A DNA stretch of 64,000 nucleotides from JAGOUY01 sp964562155 (GCA_964562155.1 CAZLRU010000001.1:45702-109701); one strand, 5' to 3'; positions 14,033 to 23,942 are shown, counted from the first letter of the stretch. The notes: generated from the letters alone by a model not told the origin. Made by a program: numbers and translations.

Positions 14033-17000
14033 TGGCACGCATTTCTCATGTAGGAGGGTCTCGACGCTTGTCGAGACAGGCACGTTCTTTGCAGGAAGAA
14101 CGATCTTTTCAGTTGGAAACACAATTATTTCAAGTCATTGAACGGGATGGAGTGCGTATTTCTACGCCCTTGTTACAAGAGGCGGACATGTCTCAGCGCG
14201 CGAAGCGGGGTATTCGTCGGCGTGCTCGAGCGAAGGTGTCTCAAGAAGCTCGACTCGAAACAAAATTGATCACGGATCTTTCCTCGGGTTCTCCTGTTCA
14301 TCCGATCACTGTTCTTGATCAGGTGTTGCTCGCTTCTATTCAAGCGCAACGGGCCGTGACGTCGCAGACGAGATCTGTTGATTCTCCCGCTCGTTTATCA
14401 TCCGCAGCCGTTCCTGTTCGTTTTTCCGAGCATGCTCCAAGCGATCATGTGCTAGCCTTTCATGTTCCGGCACGACCCATGATTCAAGTAGCGCGAGACC
14501 CATTTGGTCAGACGGTTGGGGAGTGGGTTGCTCCGTATCAGATCCCGCCTTCTGTCGAGGGGATGGTTGCTGCGACCCAGGACCTGTGGATTGAGGAAGT
14601 TGATCCTCGCCTCTTTCTTGAGCAGTTTACTCCCGGAGAAGCTCAAGTGGCGTATGCTCAGCGCTATCATCTTTTGTCTAAGTTGATTGCGCCCTTTATT
14701 AAATGGGAAGTGGTGGAGGAGTCTGCGTCGAATTCGTCGACTCAAGTGGATGATCGAGTTTCTCTCCTTGAGGCGGAGTCGATGCCTGCTGAGGTTGAAG
14801 AGCGAGGTGTTGTGCCGCAGCCCTTTGTTGCTGTATCTGTCATTCCTGAATCGGAGGCCCTTCCCTTGGAGGATGCGGCTCATAATTTTCGTTTAGTCGA
14901 GGAACAGTTTACTCCTGTTGATGCTGATGATGCGTACCGGGGTTCTTATGGACTTTTAGCTCGGCTTAAACGACAAGGCGCGCGTCTTCTCGCTCTTTTT
15001 GATCGGACCGCGAAAGATGTTGAGCATCAAGTGGTAGAGCGTGTGGAAGTGGTTGAAGAGGAAGTAGAGGAAGTGGTTCAAGAGGTTCGTGAGACGTGGA
15101 GCGTGCCTGTTTTGGTTCCGCGTTTACACACGATTCGCGTCATGGTTGGTTTTATTGCACTATTGTTGATCGTTTCAATTCCTGCGGGAGCTGTTTCCTT
15201 GTCTCGTTCGTTTGGCTCTTCGGTGCATGACGCGAAGGCGCAAAGCGCTGCGGCGCTGACGGATGTGCAGAACGCCTTACAGGGGTCTGGAGCGGACCAA
15301 CTGCAGGCCTGGGCTCAGGCTTCGGAGCGTTTTGGTCGGGCTCAGGAATCTTTGCTTCGTGCAAACGCGTTGGCTTTGGGCTTGGCTCGTGCCCTGCCTC
15401 AGACTCGGGCTCAGTATGATAGTGTTCAGGCTTTACTCGTGGCGGGAGAGCGTACCTCTCAGGCCGCCAAGTTATTGGTTGGGGGCTTGTCGCGGGCGTT
15501 AGATGATAAAAATCGTTTGCGAACGGATGAGCGTATTGGGATTTTTCTGACGTACGTTGATTATGCCTCACCTCTTATGGAAGAGGCTGTGCAAGCCTTG
15601 GACACGGTTCAGCCTGATTCTTTGCCGCTTGAGCTTCGTGCACGTGTGACAGAGCTTCGTTCGATGGTGGGTCATGGACAAGCATCCTTTCAGGATGCCA
15701 AGACCCTTCTTGAGTTTTTGCAGGCCGCTCTTGGTCATGAGGCATCTCGAACCTATCTATTTGTTTTTCAAAATCACGCCGAGCTTCGTCCGACTGGAGG
15801 GTTTATGGGGTCAATCGCTGAGGTTACGTTTGATCGAGGGGATATTCATGAGATTCGTGTTCCTGGCGGTGGTCCGTATGATTTACGTAATCAATTGCGT
15901 CGTCGGGTTGCTCCGCCTGGACCGTTGCAATTGGTTGGGGGTCGGTGGGAGTTTCAGGACGCGAATTGGTTTCCTGATTTTCCTGCCAGCGCTGATAAGA
16001 TCCGATGGTTTTGGAGTCAGGCTGGTCAGCCTACGTTGGATGGGGTGATTGCGATTAATGATCGTTTGCTTGAACAGTTATTGCGTGTAACCGGGCCTAT
16101 TGAAATGCCTGAATACGGAAAAACGTTGACGGCGGATAACGTTATTTTTGAGTTACAGAAGTCGGTGGAGTTGGAATATGATAAAGCGGAAAATAAACCT
16201 AAAAAAATTATTGGTGACTTGATGCCGAAGTTGCTTGCTCGTCTCAAAGGCGGATCTCGTGAGGACTGGTTAGCCTTAGCTGAACTGGGATTACAGGCTC
16301 TTGAAACCAAAGATGTGCAGGTTTGGATGACACGACCAGAAGAAGAGCAATTGGTGGAACGATACGATTGGAATGGTCGCCTTAAGCCCACGCTGGGAGA
16401 TGCGCTTGCCATTATTGAGGCAAATATTGCGGGACAGAAAACAGACGCGTCTATTCGTGAACAGGTGGATCATCAGGTTGAGATTGCAGAAGATGGTTCG
16501 ATCACCGATACAGTAACACTGACTCGTACCCACGACGCTATTAAGGGAGAGCTGTTTAAAGGAGCGAACAACGTTTCCTATCTTCGTGTGTATGTTCCGC
16601 TTGGATCTCGGTTGTTGGAGGCGGATGGTTTTGAAGCTCCTTCCTCGAGTCTATTCGAAATTCCTTTGGCGGAAGATTTGCCAGATTCGGATGTTGCTCG
16701 CTTGGTGAAGGATGTGGAGAGTCCAATTGCCTCGGTAGCGGTTACTCATGAATTTGGGAGGACTGCTTTTGGTGGCTGGGTGCAGTTACGTCCGGGGGAA
16801 ACTCGCGTCACGCGTTTTCGCTACGTTCTTCCGTTTACGGCTTTTGATTTGGCTGAGCGCACCGGTGAGGGTCAGCGGACGGATGGGGGCGCTCTTACGC
16901 GAGCGGCCTATCTTCTTCTTCTTACTAGTCAATCCGGAGCTTCTCGACGTACTATTCATACCCATGTTCAGCTGCCGCAGGCTTGGCGCACGAAATGGAC

Positions 17001-17088
17001 GACACCGGTTTCAGACACTCCTATGGATTATCAGGCTCTTTGGGATCGTGATGCTATTTTGGCGGGATTGTTTGATGCGCGGCCTTAG
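14032..17088 (+). CDS. DUF4012 domain surface protein, 1018 residues
   Basis: A large one-span membrane protein. Residues 1-365 are polar and charged, probably disordered and cytoplasmic. They contain two copies of an E-QFTPxxAxxAYxxxYxLLxxL motif (about 198-220 and 291-313) and a glutamate/valine-rich coiled coil. A membrane span (IRVMVGFIALLLIVSIPAG, about 369-388) follows, then a DUF4012 extracellular region. Its core includes FVFQNHAELRPTGGFMGSIAEV and VPGGGPYDLR (about 580-625), then LDGVIAINDRLLEQLLRVTGPI. The function of DUF4012 is not established; the proteins recur beside polysaccharide genes in CPR genomes. It is translated with the GT4 gene and followed 2 nt later by the next membrane protein. 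Confidence 0.88.
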   Translation: MARISHVGGSRRLSRQARSLQEERSFQLETQLFQVIERDGVRISTPLLQEADMSQRAKRGIRRRARAKVSQEARLETKLITDLSSGSPVHPITVLDQVLLASIQAQRAVTSQTRSVDSPARLSSAAVPVRFSEHAPSDHVLAFHVPARPMIQVARDPFGQTVGEWVAPYQIPPSVEGMVAATQDLWIEEVDPRLFLEQFTPGEAQVAYAQRYHLLSKLIAPFIKWEVVEESASNSSTQVDDRVSLLEAESMPAEVEERGVVPQPFVAVSVIPESEALPLEDAAHNFRLVEEQFTPVDADDAYRGSYGLLARLKRQGARLLALFDRTAKDVEHQVVERVEVVEEEVEEVVQEVRETWSVPVLVPRLHTIRVMVGFIALLLIVSIPAGAVSLSRSFGSSVHDAKAQSAAALTDVQNALQGSGADQLQAWAQASERFGRAQESLLRANALALGLARALPQTRAQYDSVQALLVAGERTSQAAKLLVGGLSRALDDKNRLRTDERIGIFLTYVDYASPLMEEAVQALDTVQPDSLPLELRARVTELRSMVGHGQASFQDAKTLLEFLQAALGHEASRTYLFVFQNHAELRPTGGFMGSIAEVTFDRGDIHEIRVPGGGPYDLRNQLRRRVAPPGPLQLVGGRWEFQDANWFPDFPASADKIRWFWSQAGQPTLDGVIAINDRLLEQLLRVTGPIEMPEYGKTLTADNVIFELQKSVELEYDKAENKPKKIIGDLMPKLLARLKGGSREDWLALAELGLQALETKDVQVWMTRPEEEQLVERYDWNGRLKPTLGDALAIIEANIAGQKTDASIREQVDHQVEIAEDGSITDTVTLTRTHDAIKGELFKGANNVSYLRVYVPLGSRLLEADGFEAPSSSLFEIPLAEDLPDSDVARLVKDVESPIASVAVTHEFGRTAFGGWVQLRPGETRVTRFRYVLPFTAFDLAERTGEGQRTDGGALTRAAYLLLLTSQSGASRRTIHTHVQLPQAWRTKWTTPVSDTPMDYQALWDRDAILAGLFDARP

Positions 17089-17090
17089 CT

Positions 17091-19007
17091 ATGTCCTTGT
17101 TTCGCAGGCACAAGACCAAGCATCAGGAAGCGGGTTCTAGAAAAGACCAAGCGGTAATTGATCGTGGTTTACGCGCTATCTATTTAGACGCCAAGGGTCA
17201 GGTTCCCAGCTTGGATACCTTTGAGCGCACGTCTTCTTGGAGAGTAGCTTGGGTGTTTGTGGTGGGTGGACTTGGGTGCTTGATATTGGCGGGGCTCGCG
17301 TGGGGTGGTTTTTGGTTGTTTGGTCGTGGGGCTCCTGTGGCGGCATCGGCTCTTGCGGTTGCGATTCAGGGTCCAGCTCAGGTGGCGCTGGGTGAAGAGC
17401 AGACGTATGAGCTTGTCTGGCATAATACGGACTCACAAATTCTGCGTGATGTTGAATTGCGCCTGAATGCTCCGTTGGATTTTACGGTAACCGCTCTTGA
17501 ACCCGCTCCGAATGATCTCTCTTTGCGTCGTTGGCGGTTAGGTTTGGTTCAACCCGGTGCTACAGGGCATATTTTTGTGAAAGGATTTTTCGTGGGATCG
17601 TTGGGGGAGCAGAGTGCTTTGCAGGTTTTGAGTACGTACCGTCCCAACGCGTCAGAAGGGTTATCTGAGCAAACGCTTCTTCAGACGATTCGTTATAGTG
17701 GTACCGTCTTGGCAGGAAATATTTTATTTCCTGCACGGGTGTTGGCGGGTGAGCCCACGCAAATTCGATACGCTGTTGCTAATCTCGGCAAGCAGCCGCT
17801 TGATAGATTGCTGATTCGTTTTTCGTTTCCCGCTGGTTTTATTCCGAGTTCTAATACAACGGGGACGCGTATTGATTTGGCGACGCGAACAGCTCTTTTT
17901 TCTGTCGGTACTCTCGCGCCCGGTTCGTTTTATACAGCGACCCTTCCGGGGTTGTTTGCCTCCGGTGTCAGCGGTGACGCGTTGTTTCAGGCGGAGACTG
18001 GTCGGTCTGATGTTGATGGAGGGTTATTGGTCGCTGCTCGCAGCGAGGCTCGTCTTGCCATTGCTCCCGGCGATGTGACGGTACAACTGGTGGTTAATGG
18101 AGGGGATACAGCTCGTTCGATTGAACCTGGAGAGCCGATTCGAGCGACCTTGGCCTACGAAAATGTGAGCAATACTCCTGTTCGTGATGTAAAGATCAGT
18201 GTTCAACTTGAATCGGTGGTTAATGGTCGTTCCGCTACAGGCACATCTCTCGTGAATTGGATGCGTGTGGATGATCCTCGACAAGGCACGTCCAGTACCA
18301 GAGCACGTTTTCAGACTCTTACTTATGACAAATCAACCATTCCTTTGTTAGCGGAACTCCCGCCTCGTGGACGTGGCACGATTGAGATTGGTTGGCCTAC
18401 GTTACCGGTAGCCAGTGGTACGAAGGATGCTCTCATCCGTGTCAGTTCTCAAACTCAGGCGTTTGTGGCGGGGGAGACCGCTCCCCGACTCATTCGTTCT
18501 CAGCCGATTATTCTTACATATAGGACGGATGCGCATGTATCGGTTGAGTCGCGTTATTTTACAGAGGAAGGAGCGCCTCTTGGAGCCGGTCCTTTGCCGC
18601 CGGTGATGGGGAAAATGACCTCGTATCGTATTTATTGGAACCTTCATAAAACGTTGCATGATCTTAGTGAGGCCAGCGTCACGGCGGTTTTGCCAAAAAT
18701 CGTCGCCTGGACAGGTAAAGCGGAAGCTTCGGTGGGAGTTGTGGTGTACGATGAAAAAACTCGAACAGTTCGTTGGGATATGGGTCGAGTTGGGGAAAAT
18801 GTGCATGATGCGCAAGGTTGGTTTGAGGTCGCGCTTACGCCTCAGTCTATTGATGTTGGACGCTTCGCTTCACTACTTGGAGAAACATCCTTTGATGCTC
18901 AGGATGCGCGTTTAAATGAACATATTCATACTACGAGAGCAGCTCTGACAACTGATTTAGCTGATGATGAAGGCGCCAGAGGAAAGGGAGTTGTGAGAAA
19001 AGAGTAA
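17091..19007 (+). CDS. Membrane-anchored surface protein with CARDB/DUF11-like beta domains
   Basis: 638 residues: a basic cytoplasmic N-terminus (1-44), one membrane span (about 49-77, VAWVFVVGGLGCLILAGLAWGGFWLFG), then about 550 residues of extracellular beta-rich repeats. The repeats have patterns such as EEQTYELVWHNTDSQILRDVELRLNAP, PTQIRYAVANLGKQPLDRLLIRFSFP and EPIRATLAYENVSNTPVRDVKIS. These are like CARDB/DUF11 modules that describe paired tails of adhesion or scaffold proteins. It lies 2 nt after the DUF4012 gene and probably forms a complex with it. No catalytic motif is visible. Confidence 0.8.
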   Translation: MSLFRRHKTKHQEAGSRKDQAVIDRGLRAIYLDAKGQVPSLDTFERTSSWRVAWVFVVGGLGCLILAGLAWGGFWLFGRGAPVAASALAVAIQGPAQVALGEEQTYELVWHNTDSQILRDVELRLNAPLDFTVTALEPAPNDLSLRRWRLGLVQPGATGHIFVKGFFVGSLGEQSALQVLSTYRPNASEGLSEQTLLQTIRYSGTVLAGNILFPARVLAGEPTQIRYAVANLGKQPLDRLLIRFSFPAGFIPSSNTTGTRIDLATRTALFSVGTLAPGSFYTATLPGLFASGVSGDALFQAETGRSDVDGGLLVAARSEARLAIAPGDVTVQLVVNGGDTARSIEPGEPIRATLAYENVSNTPVRDVKISVQLESVVNGRSATGTSLVNWMRVDDPRQGTSSTRARFQTLTYDKSTIPLLAELPPRGRGTIEIGWPTLPVASGTKDALIRVSSQTQAFVAGETAPRLIRSQPIILTYRTDAHVSVESRYFTEEGAPLGAGPLPPVMGKMTSYRIYWNLHKTLHDLSEASVTAVLPKIVAWTGKAEASVGVVVYDEKTRTVRWDMGRVGENVHDAQGWFEVALTPQSIDVGRFASLLGETSFDAQDARLNEHIHTTRAALTTDLADDEGARGKGVVRKE

Positions 19008-19113
19008 CGAAAAGATGCTAGATATTCCTTTGTTCAGAAGGTACGTGTACATGGTCTTTATGGAGAGGTATGAGGAGAGAAAAAGATGTGCTATTATATG
19101 AGTGCTCTTTTCT

Positions 19114-20436
19114 ATGACATTACGTGGTTCTCGTCGTCCGCATGTTGTGCCTATTACGGCTCCCTCTTTCCCTACAGCACCTCGGACAAATATTTATCGT
19201 AATATTGCGTATAGTTTTATTGCCTTCACGGTAGTGGTTGTCTTAGCTGTGCTATGGCTTTCTTCTGCTCGTGCTACGGTTTTGATTAAGACTAAGCGCA
19301 CCCCTATCTCGTATGAGGGAACAGTGGACATCGCTCATCAGCCTCAGCCTGGACAAATTCCGGGTCGAGTGGTCGAAGGTGTCTTCGAAAAAATTCAAGA
19401 ATTTCCGGTGGGTGCGTCGGTGACTACGACTACACCGCTCATTGTTCCTTCTTCGCCCGTCGTTCCAACTCCTCCTCCGTCCACAACTCCCCCCACGAAC
19501 ACAACCGTAACGGCGCGTGGGACTGTGCGTGTCTATAATAAATACTCAAAGCCACAAACACTCATTCGGACCACGCGTTTACTTACTTCAGATCAAAAAC
19601 TCTATCGTATTGATCAGACGATCCGTTTGCAGCCGGGAGAATCTATCGAGGTTCCAGTGTATGCGGATAAGCCGGGGGCAGAGTTTGTCATTGGACCCGC
19701 AAAGTTTACGATCCCTGGGTTATTTGTTGATTTACAGAAGTATATCTACGCAGAGTCTATCACGCCGTTTCAAGCTATAAGTACCACCGCTCCTTCAACG
19801 GCTCCTGTTGCCACGGCTCCTCCTGCGGTGATTACGCCCCCCGTTGCTCGTTCAACGAGTGGAAGAATCGTGACGCAGGCCGATTTGGATGCGGCAGAGC
19901 AGGTTTTGACGCAGGCGGTGTTAGAGCAGGCTAAGAAAACCTTGGGAGCGGACTTGGGAGATCTGACGCGTATGGATGTGGTTTATTTGGTCAAAAAAGC
20001 TGATCGTTTTAAAACCAATGTTTCTGCTGGTCAGTCCTCGGACACGTTTCTCGCCTCTTTAAAACTCGATGTGACGGCAGTCTTTTATCCAAAAGAAGAT
20101 GTTTTGTCGCTTGTTCGTCTTAAACTCAAAGAGAAAATCCCTAATGAGCGCGAGTTTCTTCCTCCTCCGACGGGGAATGGATTTAGCTTCGATGTGCAAG
20201 TCGCTGATGCTAAAACAGAGCTCGCGACCATCCATATTAAAGCAGACGGGGCTTACCGTTTAACCTCTTCTAGTCCCGGTTTACAAAAATCCGTTGTGGC
20301 GGGTAAAGAGCCGGCCGAGGCGGTGGCTATTCTTAAGTCGATCGAAGGTGTAGAAGATGCACAGGTCATGGTAAGACCTAAGTGGTTTGGTAAGATTCCG
20401 ACATTGAAAGATCGTATTGATATCAAGATTGAATAG
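19114..20436 (+). CDS. Membrane-anchored baseplate J-like domain protein
   Basis: About 440 residues. After a short proline-rich N-terminus there is one span (about 34-55, IAYSFIAFTVVVVLAVLWL). The extracellular part contains GTVRVYNKYSKPQTLIRTTRLLTSDQKLYRID...PGAEFVIGPAKFTIPGL, which resembles the baseplate J-like pattern seen in many CPR envelope proteins. Two Pro/Thr-rich linkers (about 105-135 and 225-250) separate domains. I chose the ATG at 19114 after CTCTTTTCT; a GTG at 19102 is in frame. A terminator follows at 20443. Confidence 0.7.
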   Translation: MTLRGSRRPHVVPITAPSFPTAPRTNIYRNIAYSFIAFTVVVVLAVLWLSSARATVLIKTKRTPISYEGTVDIAHQPQPGQIPGRVVEGVFEKIQEFPVGASVTTTTPLIVPSSPVVPTPPPSTTPPTNTTVTARGTVRVYNKYSKPQTLIRTTRLLTSDQKLYRIDQTIRLQPGESIEVPVYADKPGAEFVIGPAKFTIPGLFVDLQKYIYAESITPFQAISTTAPSTAPVATAPPAVITPPVARSTSGRIVTQADLDAAEQVLTQAVLEQAKKTLGADLGDLTRMDVVYLVKKADRFKTNVSAGQSSDTFLASLKLDVTAVFYPKEDVLSLVRLKLKEKIPNEREFLPPPTGNGFSFDVQVADAKTELATIHIKADGAYRLTSSSPGLQKSVVAGKEPAEAVAILKSIEGVEDAQVMVRPKWFGKIPTLKDRIDIKIE

Positions 20437-20442
20437 CAATGC

Positions 20443-20469
20443 AAAAGAACGGCCAATGCCGTTCTTTTT
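20443..20469 (+). terminator. Terminator of the DUF4012 block
   Basis: An 11-bp stem AAAAGAACGGC/GCCGTTCTTTT (20443-20453 with 20458-20468), loop CAAT. Confidence 0.85.
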
Positions 20470-20510
20470 GATCTCATGTTCATTTCTTTTTTAAAACGAA
20501 CGGTTGGTTG

Positions 20511-21596
20511 TTAGAGTTCTAGATTGGTGTGATCACCCAGAATCAGGCGTTGGCGTTGAGCGGGATGTTGTTTTACGCTGGCTTTCTCTCCGATCATGCT
20601 GTTATGAATGGTGAGGGGGGCATCGATGTAACAATTATTGAACAGGATTGAATCTTGAATAGTGGCTTGTTTAATGGTGGAACCGGTGCCGATGGTCGTG
20701 TGCGGAAGAATACTACAATTTTCTAACGTACAATTTTCTCCGATCATGGCTGGGCCTTGAATGCGTACATTTGGACCGATGGTTGTTCCTAGTCCGACAT
20801 GCACATTTCCTTCAATTTTGGCACTTGGATCGATTTCGCCTTCGCGCTTAAAGCTTGTAGCAGGGAGCTGGTCCAGGAGAAGGCCGTTGGCGTGCACGAG
20901 GTCGTCGGGACGACCAGTATCTTTCCAGAATCCCGTGATCTCTTGATGACCGATCTTATAGCCTTGTTTGATAAGTTCTGAATGAATGCTGGATATTTCG
21001 TATTCGCCTCGCGCGCTTTTTTGAATTCGTTCGAAGGTGGAAAAGAAGATGTTTGGACCGTAAAGATAGATTCCTGTTACGGCGTAGGGGGAGGGGGGAT
21101 TGATTGGCTTTTCCACTACGTCGATGAGTTTTCCTGCGTCGTTAAAGACGGGCACGCCAAATGATCGCCCGTCTTCGACGCGTGAGAGAGCGAGGACGCA
21201 GTCATGATTGTTCTGCTCAAACTCAGCAACGAGTTCTCGCAAGCTTCCTAAAATAATATTATCCGATAGATAGAAGATGAAGGGATCGCCGCCAATGAAT
21301 TTCTGCGCTTCTTTGACGACATGAGCGATCCCTTGCGGTCCACCGGTCTGTTCAAAATACTGGATTTTGATGCCCCAGTGTCCGCCATCGCCTACCATGT
21401 CACGGATGGCGGTTTCGCCTGGGTTCATGTTAATAAACACCTCCTCTACTCCGACTTCTACCACTTTATCGATTGCATGAAAAATCATCGGCTTGTTGGC
21501 CAATGGAATCAAGTGTTTATTGATGGTGGCGGTGATGGGGCGCAAACGTGTGGCGCGACCACCTCCGGTTAGAATAGCTTTGCGGATTCGATGCAT
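20511..21596 (-). CDS. Sugar-1-phosphate nucleotidyltransferase with left-handed beta-helix
   Basis: A 361-residue enzyme with an N-terminal nucleotidyltransferase domain (KAILTGGGRATRLRPITATINKHLIPLANKPM; the G-rich loop is GGGRATRLRP, and the pyrophosphorylase Lys is in VVEKPINPPS) and a C-terminal hexapeptide-repeat helix (IDPSAKIEGNVHVGLGTTIGPNVRI...). This architecture matches the long glucose-1-phosphate thymidylyltransferases of the RmlA group. It makes an activated sugar (dTDP- or UDP-sugar) for glycan synthesis. The GT2 gene lies immediately upstream on the same strand. Nucleotide and sugar specificity are inferred. Confidence 0.9.
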   Translation of the reverse strand: MHRIRKAILTGGGRATRLRPITATINKHLIPLANKPMIFHAIDKVVEVGVEEVFINMNPGETAIRDMVGDGGHWGIKIQYFEQTGGPQGIAHVVKEAQKFIGGDPFIFYLSDNIILGSLRELVAEFEQNNHDCVLALSRVEDGRSFGVPVFNDAGKLIDVVEKPINPPSPYAVTGIYLYGPNIFFSTFERIQKSARGEYEISSIHSELIKQGYKIGHQEITGFWKDTGRPDDLVHANGLLLDQLPATSFKREGEIDPSAKIEGNVHVGLGTTIGPNVRIQGPAMIGENCTLENCSILPHTTIGTGSTIKQATIQDSILFNNCYIDAPLTIHNSMIGEKASVKQHPAQRQRLILGDHTNLEL

Positions 21597-21600
21597 ATCA

Positions 21601-22695
21601 TTACCAACGGATCAAGGGTTTCACGAGCTTCCAATAGCCCGACATGAGAGGGTTGCCGATGTAGCGTAGGATGGGGTTCATGATGCGTTTCTCATCAAAA
21701 TGGACTTCGCTGACGGCTTCTTTCAGAATTGTTTTATCTGTTTGTGTGCGCGTAGTTTGTATCCGTCGACGGGTGTCCATCCAGCCCGCCCAGTTGTTTG
21801 GGGTTAGCCAATAGCGATACGCACGGAGCTTTTCTTTTATCCACCCTTCTTTGAGGGCAAAGCCGAGAAGACCAAGTTCCAGGATGATCCCCATGGGTAA
21901 GAGGAGAAGGAGAGTCGCGGGTTTGAAATAGATGAGCATTGTGCCTAGTCGATTCCGTTCGATGAAATAGAACTTGAGTTGATTGCGGCTGAATTGATAT
22001 TTATGATAAAAAATTGCGTCACGCACGACGACGTTGCGATACCCCAGTGCTCGCATTCGTAGTCCGTATGAGAGATCTTCGTGATAAAGAAAAAATTGTT
22101 CATCTAAGCCTCCGTGAGTGCGCACGAGCTCGCTTCGCAGTAGAAGAGCGGCGCCACTTGCGAATCCTACCGAGGTTACAGGTGAAAGGGCTAGGTGATC
22201 TTTTGGGAGACGGAAGGACTGGCAGTAGCCCAGTCCTAAATAGTGAAAGGCATTTCCCGCACTGTTCACTAATTGTGTTTCCGGATAGAGGAGGAGCAAG
22301 CATTGAGCCGAGCCGATGGTTTTATCGGCTTCCATGGTTTCTACCAGGGTATTCAAGGCGTTACCGGCTAAAAATCCGTCTTGGTTATGGAGAAAGATGT
22401 AGTCGTAATTGTTTTTTGTTGCCCAGGCGATGCCCGCGTTGCATCCCCCGCTAAAGCCAAGATTTTCTGTTTGAGGCAGAAGAATGACGTTTGGAAAATC
22501 CTGATCAGAGAGGGGGAGGACCTGTTCTTGTAAGAATCGCATGGATGAGCCGTGCTCTGGGTGAGGGTTATCGACGATGATGAGTGTCATCCGATCTTTG
22601 GGGTACCTTATTTTGCGTAGGGACGACAAAATATCCTGAATATAGGATTCAGAGTGATAAGAAACCAGGATGATCGCGACTCTCGGCAAGGACAT
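21601..22695 (-). CDS. Glycosyltransferase, GT2 family (rhamnosyltransferase-like)
   Basis: A 364-residue GT-A enzyme: VAIILVSYHSESYIQDILSSL (nucleotide site), ENLGFSGGCNAGI, HNQDGF (DxD-like), and DEQFFLYHEDLSYGLRMRALGYR (the ED catalytic motif). A hydrophobic segment near residues 258-285 and a basic C-terminus suggest membrane attachment. It transfers a sugar to a growing surface glycan. It is followed after 4 nt by the nucleotidyltransferase, which probably supplies its donor. Confidence 0.92.
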   Translation of the reverse strand: MSLPRVAIILVSYHSESYIQDILSSLRKIRYPKDRMTLIIVDNPHPEHGSSMRFLQEQVLPLSDQDFPNVILLPQTENLGFSGGCNAGIAWATKNNYDYIFLHNQDGFLAGNALNTLVETMEADKTIGSAQCLLLLYPETQLVNSAGNAFHYLGLGYCQSFRLPKDHLALSPVTSVGFASGAALLLRSELVRTHGGLDEQFFLYHEDLSYGLRMRALGYRNVVVRDAIFYHKYQFSRNQLKFYFIERNRLGTMLIYFKPATLLLLLPMGIILELGLLGFALKEGWIKEKLRAYRYWLTPNNWAGWMDTRRRIQTTRTQTDKTILKEAVSEVHFDEKRIMNPILRYIGNPLMSGYWKLVKPLIRW

Positions 22696-22737
22696 ATGGG
22701 TATCTTACGGGGGTAGGGGATTGTGTCAACCACGGGG

Positions 22738-23577
22738 TTATTTTGGTTGGGTGGCGGCTTTTTGTTGTGTTTTTACCCATTCAGCCCCAAAGAGGAGGGC
22801 TTGAGCTGAGTAAAATATCCATACTAATAAGGCGACAAGAGAGCCGGCCGCTCCGTAGATGGATTGTAGGCTGCTATGAGCTAAATACAGGCCAAATAGA
22901 TATTTTTCTAGACCGAATAACAACGATACTCCTGTCGCGGCTGGCCAGACATGTTTCCAGGCGATGGAGGTGTCGGGAAGGGTTTTTAAGAGGATTCCGG
23001 AGAGGAGTGTGAGAATGCTTAGTGATAAGAGTTGATGGATCAGGGACCAGAGCCAGGCCGAGGCTAGCAGGTTAGGGAAGAGGACGTTTTTACCGGCGGC
23101 GAGCAAGGCATTTAATCCTAACGAGGCAATCAGCAGTATCCCGGTGGCGACTACTAACAGAAAGAGCCAAAGATGCCGCTTAAGAATGGTTTTCCAGGAA
23201 GTCTTTTGAGGCGTTATATGCCAAATCACATTTAACGCATTTTTAAGCTGTTTAAATATCCCAATCGATCCTATTAAGGTAAGAAACATTCCGATCAGGA
23301 AGGCTGGTCCGCTTTTTGAGGCTAAGCTTTTTCCTGTAAGCATCTGTTGTATGAGGGTGGCGGCTTCATTGCCCAGGGCCGAGCGTAATTGATCAAAGAG
23401 CTGCTGGGTGGAGGACTGACTGTAGACGATACCCACGATGGCAAGGACGACGATAAGGAGCGGCGTGAGGGAGAAGAGCGTGTGATAGGTTAAGGCAGCG
23501 GCGAGTTCAGAGCCACGATCCTCCTTCCAGTGTTTATATGTCTCTTTTGCAAGCACCTGTATGGTGTGAAGCGACAT
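22738..23577 (-). CDS. YihY/BrkB family inner membrane protein
   Basis: About 279 residues with six hydrophobic segments. The N-terminus AKETYKHWKEDRGSELAAALTYHTLFSLTPLLIVVLAIVG matches the YihY/BrkB (formerly RNase BN) family. The IYGAAGSLVALLVWIFYSAQALLFGAEW block is also typical. The role of the family is unresolved. The upstream frame to 23691 overlaps the holin-like gene; the ATG at 23577 starts 5 nt after that gene's stop, so they form one operon. Confidence 0.88.
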   Translation of the reverse strand: MSLHTIQVLAKETYKHWKEDRGSELAAALTYHTLFSLTPLLIVVLAIVGIVYSQSSTQQLFDQLRSALGNEAATLIQQMLTGKSLASKSGPAFLIGMFLTLIGSIGIFKQLKNALNVIWHITPQKTSWKTILKRHLWLFLLVVATGILLIASLGLNALLAAGKNVLFPNLLASAWLWSLIHQLLSLSILTLLSGILLKTLPDTSIAWKHVWPAATGVSLLFGLEKYLFGLYLAHSSLQSIYGAAGSLVALLVWIFYSAQALLFGAEWVKTQQKAATQPK

Positions 23578-23582
23578 AGCGT

Positions 23583-23903
23583 TTATGAGAGAGTGTTGTT
23601 CTTTTTCTTTATTGTCTTTACGCCTATTCCTGCCAATGTGGCTCCGAGGAGCGTGGTTACAAGGCAGGTCCAGAGAGCGGGTATGCTCCAATCTGCTCCA
23701 TGGAGTAATTGGAGAAATAATGCTCCGCTCAAAAATAACAAGCTAAGGATAAAGCACGGAATACTTAACAGGAGGCATCCAAGTCCGAGACTTAGCTGCT
23801 TGAGGTAGGGGCCAACTGGAGCGATGGCTCGGGAGATGCTGTGAGCAACGGTTTCTTCGGTGCGTTCTAGGATATATTTCGCAATAAGATTCAGGAGATT
23901 CAT
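23583..23903 (-). CDS. Small membrane protein, holin-like/DUF1469 type
   Basis: 106 residues with an amphipathic N-terminus and two strong membrane spans (LGLGCLLLSIPCFILSLLFLSGALF and LWTCLVTTLLGATLAGIGV) ending in a basic tail, KTIKKKNN. The layout resembles the phage holin-superfamily proteins often found with YihY and DUF883 proteins. It is not evidence for a prophage. The start ATG follows CTGCTGTCT. Confidence 0.65.
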   Translation of the reverse strand: MNLLNLIAKYILERTEETVAHSISRAIAPVGPYLKQLSLGLGCLLLSIPCFILSLLFLSGALFLQLLHGADWSIPALWTCLVTTLLGATLAGIGVKTIKKKNNTLS

Positions 23904-23912
23904 AGACAGCAG

Positions 23913-23942
23913 ATAACCTGGAATGTGATGGTTCCAGGTTAT
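23913..23942. other. Hairpin between the DUF883 and holin-like genes
   Basis: A perfect 11-bp stem (23913-23923 with 23932-23942, 8-nt loop) without a T-tract. It could be a weak terminator or an mRNA processing or stability element. Confidence 0.45.

Noticed and set aside
23583..23903. Holin-like gene taken as prophage evidence
   Set aside because: It is operonic with YihY and DUF883-type proteins, a common cellular arrangement, and no lysis or structural gene is present.
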